64,000 nt of DNA. Source: Clostridium sp. AM49-4BH (GTDB lineage: Bacteria; Bacillota; Clostridia; Lachnospirales; Lachnospiraceae). The stretch covers positions 17,868 through 81,867 of the forward strand of contig NZ_QUFB01000008.1 in the NCBI RefSeq assembly GCF_003478335.1, read 5' to 3'. The position numbers and the translations under genes were made by a program. Below the pieces are notes generated by a model, which did not search any database, was not told where the DNA came from, and was given only the letters and a program-made list of their open reading frames with translations. Shown piece after piece: positions 20,001-27,960 of this stretch (position 1 is the first letter of the stretch; every line of letters starts with the position of its first letter).

Positions 20001-21599
20001 TAACTGCTTAAAATAGTTAAATAATGGCTGCGGTTTATCAGAAAGCATCGGCAACGGCGTATCTGTACCCATCGCTCCGATCGGCTCTGCTCCATTTTGT
20101 GCCATCGGCAGGATAGATGTCTTATATTCCTCAAAAGTATATCCGAATGCTTTTTGCAGACGAACTCTTTCCTCGTCACTCATCTGCTCTACTTTTTGAT
20201 TTGGGATATGGATTTCCTGAAGAGTGATCAAATTGTTATATAACCATTCGCCATATGGCTGACGAGACGCATACTGCTCTTTTAATACATCATCGTCAAT
20301 CAATTCACCCTTGACTGTATCAACCAAAAGCATACGTCCCGGACGAAGGCGGTCTTTCTTCACGATTTTTTCTGGTGGAATTTCAAATACACCAACTTCA
20401 GAAGATAAGATCAACTGATCATCTGTCGTAATGTAATATCTAGATGGGCGGAGTCCGTTTCTGTCGAGTACGGCACCCATATAATCACCATCGGAAAACA
20501 AGATAGAAGCCGGTCCATCCCATGGCTCCATCATCGTTGCATAGTACTGATAAAAGTCTCTCTTTTTCTGACTTACACTCATATCATTTTCCCATGGTTC
20601 CGGTATTGTGATCATGACAGCAAGTGGAAGTTCCATACCACTCATTACCAAAAACTCCAATGTGTTATCAAGTCTGGCGGAATCAGATCCGTTCGGATTA
20701 ACGACCGGAAGCACCTTGCTAAACTCATTAGCGAGATAATGACTTTCCATTGTCTCTTCACGCGCTAACATTTTATCAGCATTACCGACAATCGTGTTAA
20801 TCTCACCATTATGAACGATAAAACGATTCGGATGTGCTCTCATCCAACTTGGGTTTGTGTTCGTACTAAAACGGGAATGAACAATTGCAATCGCAGATTG
20901 ATATTCCGGGCTTTGCAGATCTTCAAAAAACAAACGAAGCTGTCCCACCAAAAACATTCCTTTATATACGATCGTTCTACTGGAAAACGATACGACATAG
21001 GTATCATCGTTACTCTGTTCGAATACACGTCTCGCTACATATAACATTCTATCAAAGTCTAAGCCTCGTTCCACATCTTCCGGACGCTTTACAAATGCCT
21101 GCATGATGCATGGCATGCACTCTAACGCCTTATGTCCTAACACCTTTGGCGATACCGGAACTTCACGCCATCCTAAAAATTCCAGTCCCTCTTTTTCGAC
21201 GATGACCTCAAACATCTTCTTTGCCTGATTTTTCTTCAATTCATCCTGTGGGAAGAAAAACATACCAATACCATAATCCCGCTCTTCTCCAAGCTCAATT
21301 CCTAATGGAGCAACCGCTTTCTTAAAGAAATTGTGGGAGATCTGTAATAAAATACCAACACCATCACCGGTTTTTCCTTCTGCATCTTTGCCGGCACGAT
21401 GTTCCAGTTTCTCTACAATGTCCAATGCTCCCGAAACGGTATCATGCGTCTTATTACCTTTAATATTGACGATTGCACCGATACCACAGTTATCATGTTC
21501 AAAACGAGGATCATAAAGTCCTCTTTTTTCATGATCGACCACCTGCATTGCCTTTGCAATTTCAGATTGCGCATTGTTTCTCGCTTTTTCCTTAGCCAT
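17009..21599 (-). CDS. gltB: Glutamate synthase large subunit; two one-base frameshifts
   Basis: Makes two glutamates from glutamine and 2-oxoglutarate. The corrected length is 1,530 residues, typical for GltB. The N-terminal class II glutaminase has the future Cys1 in [12 protein letters not shown] after a short propeptide. The central and FMN-binding synthase domains include [12 protein letters not shown] and [16 protein letters not shown]. The iron-sulfur Cys cluster is at [21 protein letters not shown]. The C-terminal beta-helix (GXXGG repeats) starts after TDLLK. Two bases are missing about 31 bp apart, near 18084 and 18053. Between them the middle frame reads [10 protein letters not shown], exactly the expected family sequence. 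Start at 21599 with AGGAGG upstream. Its upstream region carries a promoter, a long-range hairpin and a small ORF. Confidence 0.95.
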
Positions 21600-21614
21600 G
21601 TTATTCCTCCTATC

Positions 21615-21706
21615 CAACAAAAAAGGAGTCCAGCAACAGAGACCACACGCAAGCTCTTTCCACTTCAGGAAAAGCCCATGAATTCTCTCATTGCTGAACC
21701 CCTTTG
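21615..21706 (-). promoter_or_regulatory. Attenuator-like leader hairpin of gltB
   Basis: Arms 21685-21705 and 21622-21640 pair at about 13 of 15 core positions (AAAGGGGTTCAGCAA with TTGCTGGACTCCTTT in the transcript) and enclose about 45 nt. The 3' arm is followed directly by TTTTTT, and gltB starts about 15 nt later. An inner hairpin TTTTCC/GGAAAG has a six-base loop TGAAGT. The shape is that of a terminator or attenuator for glutamate synthase. The controlling factor is unknown. Confidence 0.5.
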
Positions 21707-21834
21707 TTCATCAACTTGTTGATATTATACGGTTTTTTTCTCAAAAAAGCAATATTATTTTGTGAATTTATATGTTTTATTTGTTTTCTAAAGCAAATAA
21801 TCGTTTTACTTATTTTTCTTTTGTGTCCATTCAT
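21688..21834 (-). CDS. Possible 48-residue leader peptide before gltB
   Basis: Small frame starting ATG at 21834, with GGAGG seven bases upstream in a good context. It reads [18 protein letters not shown] and ends LMNKGVQQ, a basic peptide with no family that I recognise. Its last codons (CAG CAA TGA, Gln-Gln-stop) fall inside the 5' arm of the gltB leader hairpin. A ribosome stalled there for lack of charged tRNA-Gln would therefore block the hairpin. Against it: the best promoter (-10 at 21724-21729) lies inside the frame, and a transcript from it would not contain the start codon. It is either a leader peptide on a longer transcript or a chance frame. Confidence 0.35.
   Translation of the reverse strand: MNGHKRKISKTIICFRKQIKHINSQNNIAFLRKKPYNINKLMNKGVQQ
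21724..21752 (-). promoter_or_regulatory. Sigma-A promoter of gltBD
   Basis: -35 TTGCTT (21747-21752), 17-bp spacer and perfect -10 TATAAT (21724-21729). The predicted start near 21717 gives a leader of about 115 nt that holds the attenuator-like hairpin. Confidence 0.65.
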
Positions 21835-21935
21835 AAAGTTCCTCCATTTCAATTGATCAATTTATTTCAATAAGAAAACAAAGCATTGTTTTATGATGAT
21901 CAAGGACCTTTGACGCCTTAATCCCATAATGCAAA

Positions 21936-21972
21936 AGATCGATGTTACACTCTTAAAGCGTAACACCGATCT
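21936..21972 (-). terminator. Terminator of tRNA-Ser
   Basis: Stem AGATCG-TGTTAC with GTAACA-CGATCT (one internal mismatch, 11-nt loop), followed on the minus strand by TTTT. It begins 22 bp after the tRNA. Confidence 0.75.
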
Positions 21973-21993
21973 ATAAAATTTCATAACATGAAA

Positions 21994-22080
21994 CGGAGAG
22001 TGAGGGATTCGAACCCTCGGTCAGTTCTCACCGACACATCATTTCGAGTGATGCACCTTCGACCTCTCGGACAACTCTCC
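21994..22080 (-). tRNA. tRNA-Ser (anticodon CGA)
   Basis: 87-nt type II tRNA. The acceptor GGAGAGT pairs perfectly with ACTCTCC and the discriminator is G. The anticodon stem CATCA/TGATG surrounds CTCGAAA, giving anticodon CGA for UCG codons. The long variable arm is TCGGTGAGAACTGACCGA-like, and the T-arm contains GGTTCGAATCC. CCA is not encoded. Confidence 0.97.
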
Positions 22081-22191
22081 ATATATATAGCCCTTAAAGC
22101 TCAGTAAGACTCATTATCCTGAATCATTGTACACGATTCACTGCATATAATGAAGTTTCAAAGAAGCTCGTAAAATGAGCACACTTCTAGT

Positions 22192-22220
22192 ATTATATCA
22201 TAAGTATTTTCATCTGTCAA
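22192..22220 (-). promoter_or_regulatory. Consensus sigma-A promoter upstream of tRNA-Ser
   Basis: Perfect TTGACA (22215-22220), 17-bp spacer, perfect TATAAT (22192-22197), overlapping the end of holA. The start would lie near 22185, about 105 nt before the tRNA, so the precursor carries a long 5' part with a small hairpin (GAATC/GATTC). Confidence 0.8.
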
Positions 22221-22222
22221 AA

Positions 22223-23197
22223 TTACTGCTTCGTAAATTGTACTAACAATAATTCTACACCTATTTGATCCTCAATCCGTCCACGCTTAAACAGATATTC
22301 AGTCTCTACACACTGTTCCAGCATTTCCTTAAGCTTCGCTGTCGAAAAATGACGACTCTGACTTTGGTATCTCCCCACAGAAAAGGGCGGAATTCCAACT
22401 TTTCGTGCAATTTCTCCCTTTGGGACTCCACTCCCTAAATCATTTATCTGCAGTAATATATTAAAGTGTCTCGATAACAAGTACAAAATGGACATTGCAC
22501 TCTCTCGAAGTTCCAAGAGATCCCGATACAATTTCATCGCCCGCTTCTGATCACCGGAAGCGACTGCATCCATCATCTGAAAAATCTGTCCATTCACTTG
22601 TACACACGCAATTTCATCGACATCCTCTTTCGTGATCTCCTCGCGATCGCCGACAAAACCGATCAATTTATCCAGTTCATTTTTCACATGATACATATCA
22701 TTATCGATCAATCCCAAAAAATACTCTGCTGTATTCTCCCTCATCTGCTTTCCTGCCTGCTTGAGGATCCCTACAGTCCACAGCTTGATCTCCCGATCGT
22801 TCATCGGCTTCATTTCAACCGCATATCCGCATTTGTTGACATACTTATACAGGCGGTTACGTTTATCAATCTCACTCTCCACAAAAAGTAAGATTGTAGA
22901 GTCCGGCATATTTGGCAGATAATCTGCAAGATCATTTGCCGACTTAAACAGACCGGAATTTTCCACAATGATCAATCGATAATCACTAAAAAAGGGCAGT
23001 GTATCAGCAAGATCTTTGATCTGCACCACATCTGTTTCTTTACCTTGGAACCGCGTGCAGTTCATATCATCTCCGCCATTTAAAACAGCAGCCTTTAAGC
23101 TGTCTCTATAAAGACGTTTGAGATAATCTTCCTCTCCATAAAACAGATAGCAGTTCTTAAACTGTCTATTCTTAATATCCGCCTTTAGTTTTTGCAA
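22223..23197 (-). CDS. holA: DNA polymerase III delta subunit (clamp loader)
   Basis: 324 residues, the family length. The delta subunit opens the sliding clamp. The N-terminal part has FKNCYLFYGEEDYLKRLY, the usual start of Firmicutes HolA, followed by the acidic-rich RLIIVENSGLFKS region. The C-terminal collar domain includes ESAMSILYLLSRHFNILLQI and ends VELLLVQFTKQ. Translation probably starts with TTG at 23197, since no ATG fits and AAAGGCGG lies about 10 bases upstream. The last codons overlap the tRNA-Ser promoter. Confidence 0.93.
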   Translation of the reverse strand: MQKLKADIKNRQFKNCYLFYGEEDYLKRLYRDSLKAAVLNGGDDMNCTRFQGKETDVVQIKDLADTLPFFSDYRLIIVENSGLFKSANDLADYLPNMPDSTILLFVESEIDKRNRLYKYVNKCGYAVEMKPMNDREIKLWTVGILKQAGKQMRENTAEYFLGLIDNDMYHVKNELDKLIGFVGDREEITKEDVDEIACVQVNGQIFQMMDAVASGDQKRAMKLYRDLLELRESAMSILYLLSRHFNILLQINDLGSGVPKGEIARKVGIPPFSVGRYQSQSRHFSTAKLKEMLEQCVETEYLFKRGRIEDQIGVELLLVQFTKQ

Positions 23198-23277
23198 CTT
23201 ACTGTCCGCCTTTCTCTCCTACTTATTTATAGAGTATAGAGCTCCGGTAAAGAAATTTCTTGGTGTCATATCTGCTG

Positions 23278-23895
23278 CTAACGATATGTTCTATATAATC
23301 CGGCAAGCTTACCTAAAATCTCAACCCGATCGACAATGATCGGATCCATTGTATCGTTTTCAGGCTGCAAACGATAATGCCCATCCTCTTTATAAAAAGT
23401 CTTGATCGTAGCAGAGTCATCCACTAAAGCAACCACAATCTCACCATTTCTCGCAGTGTTCTGCTTCTTTACCAATATCTTGTCACCATCATAGATTCCG
23501 ACATTGATCATACTCTCTCCACGCACTTTCAACATGAATGATTCTCCTGTCGGTACATCCTCTGGAAGTAACGGAAAATATCCCTCGATATTCTGCTCTG
23601 CAAAAATAGGTTCTCCTGCTGCAATCTCTCCAATCACCGGAACATTTACGATCTCACGTCGTGCCAGATTAAATTCATCATCAATGATCTCAATCGCACG
23701 AGGTTTCGTTGGATCACGACGAATATAACCATTCTTCTCCAGCGTCTCAAGATGAGAGTGTACGGAAGAAGTTGATTTCAAATGTACCGCATCACAGATT
23801 TCACGTACAGCCGGCGGATATCCGCGCTGTAATGTCTGTGCTTTAATATACTCTAATATTTCTTCCTGCTTTGCAGATATTTTACCTTTAGCCAT
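23278..23895 (-). CDS. lexA: LexA repressor
   Basis: 205 residues. SOS repressor that cleaves itself when RecA is active. The N-terminal winged helix (about 1-65) reads ISAKQEEILEYIKAQ and ends SHLETLEKNGYIRRDPTKPRAIE. The Ala-Gly cleavage site is in GEIAAGEPIFAEQ. The Ser of the catalytic dyad is in KVRGESMINVGIYDGD, and the Lys is in VVALVDDSATIKTFYKE. ATG at 23895 has GGAGG upstream; the open frame extends 58 codons further, but that stretch is unlike LexA and contains LexA-box-like sites. The gene stands alone between holA and rsfS. Confidence 0.96.
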   Translation of the reverse strand: MAKGKISAKQEEILEYIKAQTLQRGYPPAVREICDAVHLKSTSSVHSHLETLEKNGYIRRDPTKPRAIEIIDDEFNLARREIVNVPVIGEIAAGEPIFAEQNIEGYFPLLPEDVPTGESFMLKVRGESMINVGIYDGDKILVKKQNTARNGEIVVALVDDSATIKTFYKEDGHYRLQPENDTMDPIIVDRVEILGKLAGLYRTYR

Positions 23896-24063
23896 AAATA
23901 TGCCTCCAATTCCTGTATTCGTTCTATCAAATAATCTACTGCGCATGTCCTGCATAATACAATGCATCTGCTCATCTAACAAACAATGTGTGTTATATAT
24001 ACTGCTGCACACGATATGGGCAGTCTCATCATTAACAGAGTAACACATATGTTCTATAGTGTC

Positions 24064-24075
24064 AAACAAATGTTC
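24064..24075 (-). promoter_or_regulatory. LexA-box-like operator upstream of lexA
   Basis: GAACATTTGTTT on the minus strand matches the Firmicutes pattern GAAC-N4-GTTC at all but one position. A second partial site, GAACATATGTGT, lies about 20 bp closer to lexA. This suggests autoregulation. Confidence 0.5.
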
Positions 24076-24106
24076 CGAACAAATTTTCTATTTGAAGGCT
24101 GTTAAA

Positions 24107-24457
24107 CTATAGCGAGTCTGCCTGCAGCACCTTACCGTCTGCCCAAATACGCTCCAGATCATAAAACAGGCGATCCTCTTTATCAAAAATGTGCACGATC
24201 ACATCGCCAAAGTCCATCAATACCCAAGTACTGTTTTTATTACCTTCGACACGTTTTACGGCATATCCGTTTTTGTGCATATGCTCCTCAACATTATTGA
24301 TCATCGCTTGGATCTGCGTGGTACTGTCCCCACTTGCGATTACAAAATAATCTGCGATCATTGTAATCTCAGAAATGTCGATCAATTTAATATCATAACC
24401 TTTCTTTTCGTCTAATGCCTCATATACGATCTTTGCCATTTTTTTCTGTTCTGTCAT
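24107..24457 (-). CDS. rsfS: Ribosome silencing factor RsfS (Iojap)
   Basis: 116 residues. It binds L14 on the 50S subunit and blocks subunit joining when nutrients are short. Family stretches are KGYDIKLIDISEITMIADYFVIASGDSTTQIQAM split across residues 20-55, then EGNKNSTWVLMDFGDVIVHIF and YDLERIWAD. ATG at 24457 has AAAGGA upstream. It is the last gene of yhbY-nadD-yqeK-rsfS, a standard Firmicutes order. Confidence 0.95.
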   Translation of the reverse strand: MTEQKKMAKIVYEALDEKKGYDIKLIDISEITMIADYFVIASGDSTTQIQAMINNVEEHMHKNGYAVKRVEGNKNSTWVLMDFGDVIVHIFDKEDRLFYDLERIWADGKVLQADSL

Positions 24458-24483
24458 AATTATTATATCCTTTCTACGATTGT

Positions 24484-25065
24484 TTATTGATATTGTTTAT
24501 AATACTCATATGCCTGTTTGGTATTCGGATCAAAACATTTCATCCCGCGGCTGCTTCCTTTTAGATACGAAACTGTATTTTCTAACGTCATGCACACTGC
24601 CTTATCAATATCACAAAATGCTATCTGACGTATCTGTGTAAGTCCCGGTATCAATTTGCGGTTGGGCTCAATATAGTCTGCCAAAAATACTATTTTCTCC
24701 AACAAGGTCATCTCCGGTCTTCCTGTCGTATGCCAGCGAATTGCTGCCAATATCTGCTCATCATCAATTTCGTAACGATGTTTCGCATAATAGACTCCAA
24801 GTTTTGCATGAAGCAGCGACGGATTCTTCTGTTCCACCTCTGAAATCTCAATATTGTATTTACGGCACTTTTGAAGCATCTGCTCGCCACTGCAATATTT
24901 TGCACAATCGTGCAATACCGCTGCATACGCCGCCTTATCTAAATCTTCTCCGTAGCGCATTGCCAGCGCTTCTGCCGTATAAAGCACTCCTATCGTATGC
25001 GTAAATCGTTTTTCCGATAATTTCTTACTCAACTTACTTTGAATTTCTTGTATCTGTTGCTGCAT
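24484..25065 (-). CDS. yqeK: HD-domain hydrolase YqeK (symmetrical Ap4A hydrolase family)
   Basis: 193 residues. HD-fold metal-dependent phosphohydrolase. Metal-ligand motifs seen are His in RFTHTIGVLYTAEALA, the HD pair in AVLHDCAKYCSGEQM and LLHAKLGVYYA, and then AIRWHTTGRPEMTLLEKI and FLADYIEPNR. Members cleave diadenosine tetraphosphate to two ADP. ATG at 25065 follows the nadD stop by two bases and has AAAGGA upstream. Confidence 0.9.
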   Translation of the reverse strand: MQQQIQEIQSKLSKKLSEKRFTHTIGVLYTAEALAMRYGEDLDKAAYAAVLHDCAKYCSGEQMLQKCRKYNIEISEVEQKNPSLLHAKLGVYYAKHRYEIDDEQILAAIRWHTTGRPEMTLLEKIVFLADYIEPNRKLIPGLTQIRQIAFCDIDKAVCMTLENTVSYLKGSSRGMKCFDPNTKQAYEYYKQYQ

Positions 25066-25067
25066 CT

Positions 25068-25727
25068 CTAGTTTCCTTTCCTGCCCTGCACCGGATCCAG
25101 GTACAATCGCTGCTCGTGAATGTAAGCTGCAACCGCCTGCGGAAGCATCTCATCCACAGAATGCCCCCGCGCGATCATTTCGCGAATCTCATGAGAACTG
25201 ATCTCGATCTGCTGCATATCGATCAATTGTATACGCGCATGATACTTTTGACATAAATATTCCTTGTGCTTACGCATCTGCTCTGCCGGAACATCATCCC
25301 GTCCCGCAGCCAGTATAATAGCATTGGCAAATATTCTTTCCGGGTGATACCACTGTTCTAATTGAAAAAAAGAATCTGCTCCCAAAATGAAGTACCACTC
25401 ACACTCGGGATGCTCTCTTGTGAGTATCTGCAGAGTATCTGCAGTATATGTCGTCCCTGTGCGTCGTAACTCCAAATCCGAAAACATAAAATCATTATTT
25501 CCTGCCACAGCCAGTCGAACCATCTGAGACCGAACAGACTCCGATGTTATTTTAGTACTTTCTTTATGTGGAGGTATCTTGGTAGGCATAAATAGCACAC
25601 ATTCCAAAGAGGCCTGAAGTGCTGCCTGCCTCGCCATCGTCATATGCCCATTATGGATCGGATCAAACGTCCCACCCATAATGCCAACTTTTCTTTTGGC
25701 TGTGACTCCACTATCCTTCACTAACAT
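25068..25727 (-). CDS. nadD: Nicotinate-nucleotide adenylyltransferase
   Basis: 219 residues. It joins NaMN and ATP to deamido-NAD in NAD synthesis. The nucleotidyltransferase signature is KVGIMGGTFDPIHNGHM. The C-terminal motif reads ISSHEIRE where the family usually has ISSTxIR, a minor departure. WYFILGADSFFQLEQWYHPERI is also typical. The frame begins at 25727, directly after the yhbY stop, with only a weak GGGG-type ribosome site; coupling to yhbY is likely. Confidence 0.93.
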   Translation of the reverse strand: MLVKDSGVTAKRKVGIMGGTFDPIHNGHMTMARQAALQASLECVLFMPTKIPPHKESTKITSESVRSQMVRLAVAGNNDFMFSDLELRRTGTTYTADTLQILTREHPECEWYFILGADSFFQLEQWYHPERIFANAIILAAGRDDVPAEQMRKHKEYLCQKYHARIQLIDMQQIEISSHEIREMIARGHSVDEMLPQAVAAYIHEQRLYLDPVQGRKGN

Positions 25728-26174
25728 TTACTTATCGCCCCAAAGATATTTTGCAGTGCCTTGATCTGTCTTAGACTTCTTCCCCTTAGCTACAGATCTC
25801 TTGTCCGGCTTAGAAAAACTTTTCTGTACTTTATCTGATTTTTTCATGTTTTTTGCACCATGACGGTTCTGCTTTTCACGTTTCAAAGCACGTTTACGCT
25901 TCTCCTCCAATTCAAAGTTTTTCTTATACAAAACAATCTTCTTGCCGATCACCTGCACGACCTCTGAACCGGTTCTCTCTGCCAATACCTGTGCAATCTC
26001 ATGCGGATCATCCAAACAGTTTTTGAGTACAGATACTTTAACCAATTCTCTTGCATGCAAGGCATCCTTTACTGCATTAACCATCGCAGGCGTTAAACTA
26101 GCCTTTCCAATCTGAAATATGCTGTCTAATTTCATTGCCTGTGTTTTCAATTCTGCTCTTTCTTTACTTGTCAT
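25728..26174 (-). CDS. yhbY: YhbY-family (CRM domain) RNA-binding protein
   Basis: 148 residues. The N-terminal CRM/KH-like domain (1-97) opens MTSKERAELKTQAMKLDSIF, contains QIGKASLTPAMVNAVKDALHARELVKV in two parts and ends GKKIVLYKKNF. YhbY binds pre-50S ribosomes. A lysine/arginine-rich tail of about 50 residues (KRALKREKQNRHG... KSFSKPDKRS) is longer than in E. coli. The start is set at 26174 with GTGAGGA upstream; the longer frame runs into the repeat-containing leader. Confidence 0.88.
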   Translation of the reverse strand: MTSKERAELKTQAMKLDSIFQIGKASLTPAMVNAVKDALHARELVKVSVLKNCLDDPHEIAQVLAERTGSEVVQVIGKKIVLYKKNFELEEKRKRALKREKQNRHGAKNMKKSDKVQKSFSKPDKRSVAKGKKSKTDQGTAKYLWGDK

Positions 26175-26202
26175 ATTTATCCTCACTTTTATCATTTTTT
26201 CA

Positions 26203-26236
26203 GTCTGCTTCGCAGCCGCTTGTTTTTCTCTGCGGC
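26203..26236. repeat. 34-bp direct repeat, copy 1 (yhbY leader)
   Basis: Identical over 34 bp to 26349-26382, 146 bp away centre to centre. Each copy contains two short inverted repeats (GCCGC/GCGGC and CTGC/GCAG). It lies in the gap between yhbY and dacA (26175-26551), which otherwise holds two divergent promoters. Confidence 0.85.
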
Positions 26237-26326
26237 CACTGTTCATACATCAAATTGCCTTTTTTCAAACTCGCAAATCCGCTCTTTCAGAGCTTATTCG
26301 CTTGTTTCACAAGCTTATTTGCTCGT

Positions 26327-26388
26327 TAATGAGCCCAGAAAAACAAATGTCTGCTTCGCAGCCGCTTGTTTTTCTCTGCGGCTCATTA
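26327..26388. repeat. 34-bp direct repeat copy 2 within a larger inverted repeat
   Basis: Positions 26349-26382 repeat copy 1 exactly. This copy is also part of a larger imperfect palindrome: TAATGAGCCCAGAAAAACAA (26327-26346) pairs with a right arm ending GGCTCATTA (to 26388). The minus-strand RNA of the yhbY leader could form a large hairpin here. Confidence 0.75.
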
Positions 26389-26390
26389 TA
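26385..26390 (-). promoter_or_regulatory. Possible extended -10 of the yhbY-nadD-yqeK-rsfS operon
   Basis: TATAAT with an extended TGA immediately upstream on the minus strand and a weak -35. It would give a leader of about 200 nt carrying both 34-bp repeats. Confidence 0.35.
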
Positions 26391-26483
26391 TCACAAAATA
26401 CCGGCAGAAAAAAGCAATATCTTTTTTTCTAATTTTCAATTTGATAAAATACACATATTCTCTCTTTTTGTCGCATATGTTGC

Positions 26484-26489
26484 TATAAT
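26484..26489 (+). promoter_or_regulatory. Extended -10 promoter of dacA
   Basis: TATAAT preceded by TGC, about 60 bp before the dacA start. The -35 is poor. Confidence 0.4.
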
Positions 26490-26551
26490 TATATTTCATA
26501 TCGTACTGATATTACTGCACTAACCTATTTGGTACAGAAAGGATTCTCACA

Positions 26552-27822
26552 ATGCAATTATTTCGTTCCATCCTGTCAAGACGAATGCTTGCTCTTATAT
26601 TATGTGCCGTACTTATTTATGTCAACGCCTTCACATCTGTCAAGGTTTTTGCGAAAGTATGCACAAATCAGCCAGCTTTTCGGTGCACAGCAAATAAACA
26701 AGCTGAGGCAGACCAAGCACATAATAATGATCTAGCAATCACTGCGAAAGCTGCCGTTCTGATCGACAATGCTTCCGGACGCATCTTATATGCCAAAAAC
26801 AAAGATAAAAAATTAATACCGGCAAGTATCACCAAGATCATGACCCTCCTTCTGATCTTTGAATCTATCGAACAAGGGAAATGCAAACTTGAAGATAAGG
26901 TAACAGTAAGTGAATATGCCGCATCTATGGGCGGTTCACAGGTGTTTTTGGAACCGGGAGAGACGCAGGACGTCAATACAATGATCAAATGCATCAGCAT
27001 AGCCAGCGCAAACGATGCCGCTGTGGCCATGGCAGAACATCTTGCCGGATCAGAGCAATCCTTTGTAAAACGTATGAACAAAAAAGCAAAAGCTCTCGGT
27101 ATGAAACATACTCATTTCAAAAACTGTAACGGTCTGGATGACTCCATAGAGAGTGGACATTACAGCAGTGCATACGATGTAGCCTTAATGTCACAATCGC
27201 TTGTGTCCAAGTATCCGGACATTTCCAAGTATTCTACTGTATGGATGGATGCTATTACACATATCACCAAAAAGGGGAAGAAAAAATTTGGGCTAACGAA
27301 TACCAATAAACTAATCCGTACTTATCAGGGGATTACCGGGCTAAAAACCGGATCCACATCGAAAGCAAAATATTGTCTCAGTGCTACTGCACAACGAGAT
27401 GGAATCAGCCTTACCGCCGTCATTATGGCTGCTCCAGACCCAAAAATCCGGTTTGTGCAGGCGGCAGCCTGTTGGATTATGGTTTTGCAAACTGTACCGC
27501 CTTTCAGGAAAATCCGGACGATATCACTCTCCCCCCGCAAAAGATCTCCGGTGGTATCACGCCGGAAATAATCCCGCGCGTCGAAAAACCATTCCAATAC
27601 GTACTTTGTGGAGATGAACAATCCTATAAGCCTAAGCGCAAGATTTTCTATCGCAAACATTTACAGGCTCCGATCAAAGAGGGGACAATCATCGGTTCTG
27701 TTCAATATACATTAAACGATCAGGAGATCGGTTCCCTTCCCATTGTAGCAGCGCAAAGTATCAAAAAAGCCTGCTATAGCGATATTTTTCTAAAACTACT
27801 GCAGGCCATTATTGGTAAATAA
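26552..27822 (+). CDS. D-alanyl-D-alanine carboxypeptidase (PBP5/DacF type); one-base frameshift
   Basis: Trims the terminal D-Ala from peptidoglycan stem peptides outside the cell. A signal peptide (about 1-35) leads into the transpeptidase-like domain with all three motifs: SITK in LIPASITKIMTLLLIFE, SAN in SIASANDAAVAMAEH and KTG in GLKTGSTSKAKYCLSATA. The frame breaks near 27468, where GCAGCCTGTTGG lacks one C. As read it stops at 27571. With the base restored it continues LLDYGFANCTAFQENPDD and PVE-type C-terminal sequence to 27822, giving 423 residues. ATG at 26552 follows AAAGGA. A fragment of the dispersed repeat starts at the base after the stop. Confidence 0.92.
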
Positions 27823-27876
27823 CTCAGACAATTCTTCGGGCATGTATTCATCAGTGCCCTAGCAAAATAAGAAATC
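27823..27876. repeat. Dispersed repeat family, fragment F
   Basis: About 54 bp (CTCAGACAATTCTTCGGGCA onward, ending AAAATAAGAAATC) resembling 53559-53611 of the large copy with few changes. It begins directly after the dacA stop codon and lacks both terminal inverted repeats. Confidence 0.7.
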
Positions 27877-27887
27877 CACTCAAGAAA

Positions 27888-27925
27888 AACAGGAACAAAG
27901 CCGCAAACCCTGCTTTGTTCCTGTT
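27888..27925. terminator. Hairpin terminator between dacA and the LCP genes
   Basis: 13-bp perfect stem AACAGGAACAAAG with its complement around a 12-nt loop. T-rich sequence follows on both strands, so it may serve both converging units. Confidence 0.7.
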
Positions 27926-27960
27926 ACCGTTCTTATTTATAACCGATCATTCCATGAAAA

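Noticed and set aside
23896..24069. 58-codon N-terminal extension of LexA
   Set aside because: Unlike LexA, and contains the operator-like sites; ATG at 23895 has a strong GGAGG.
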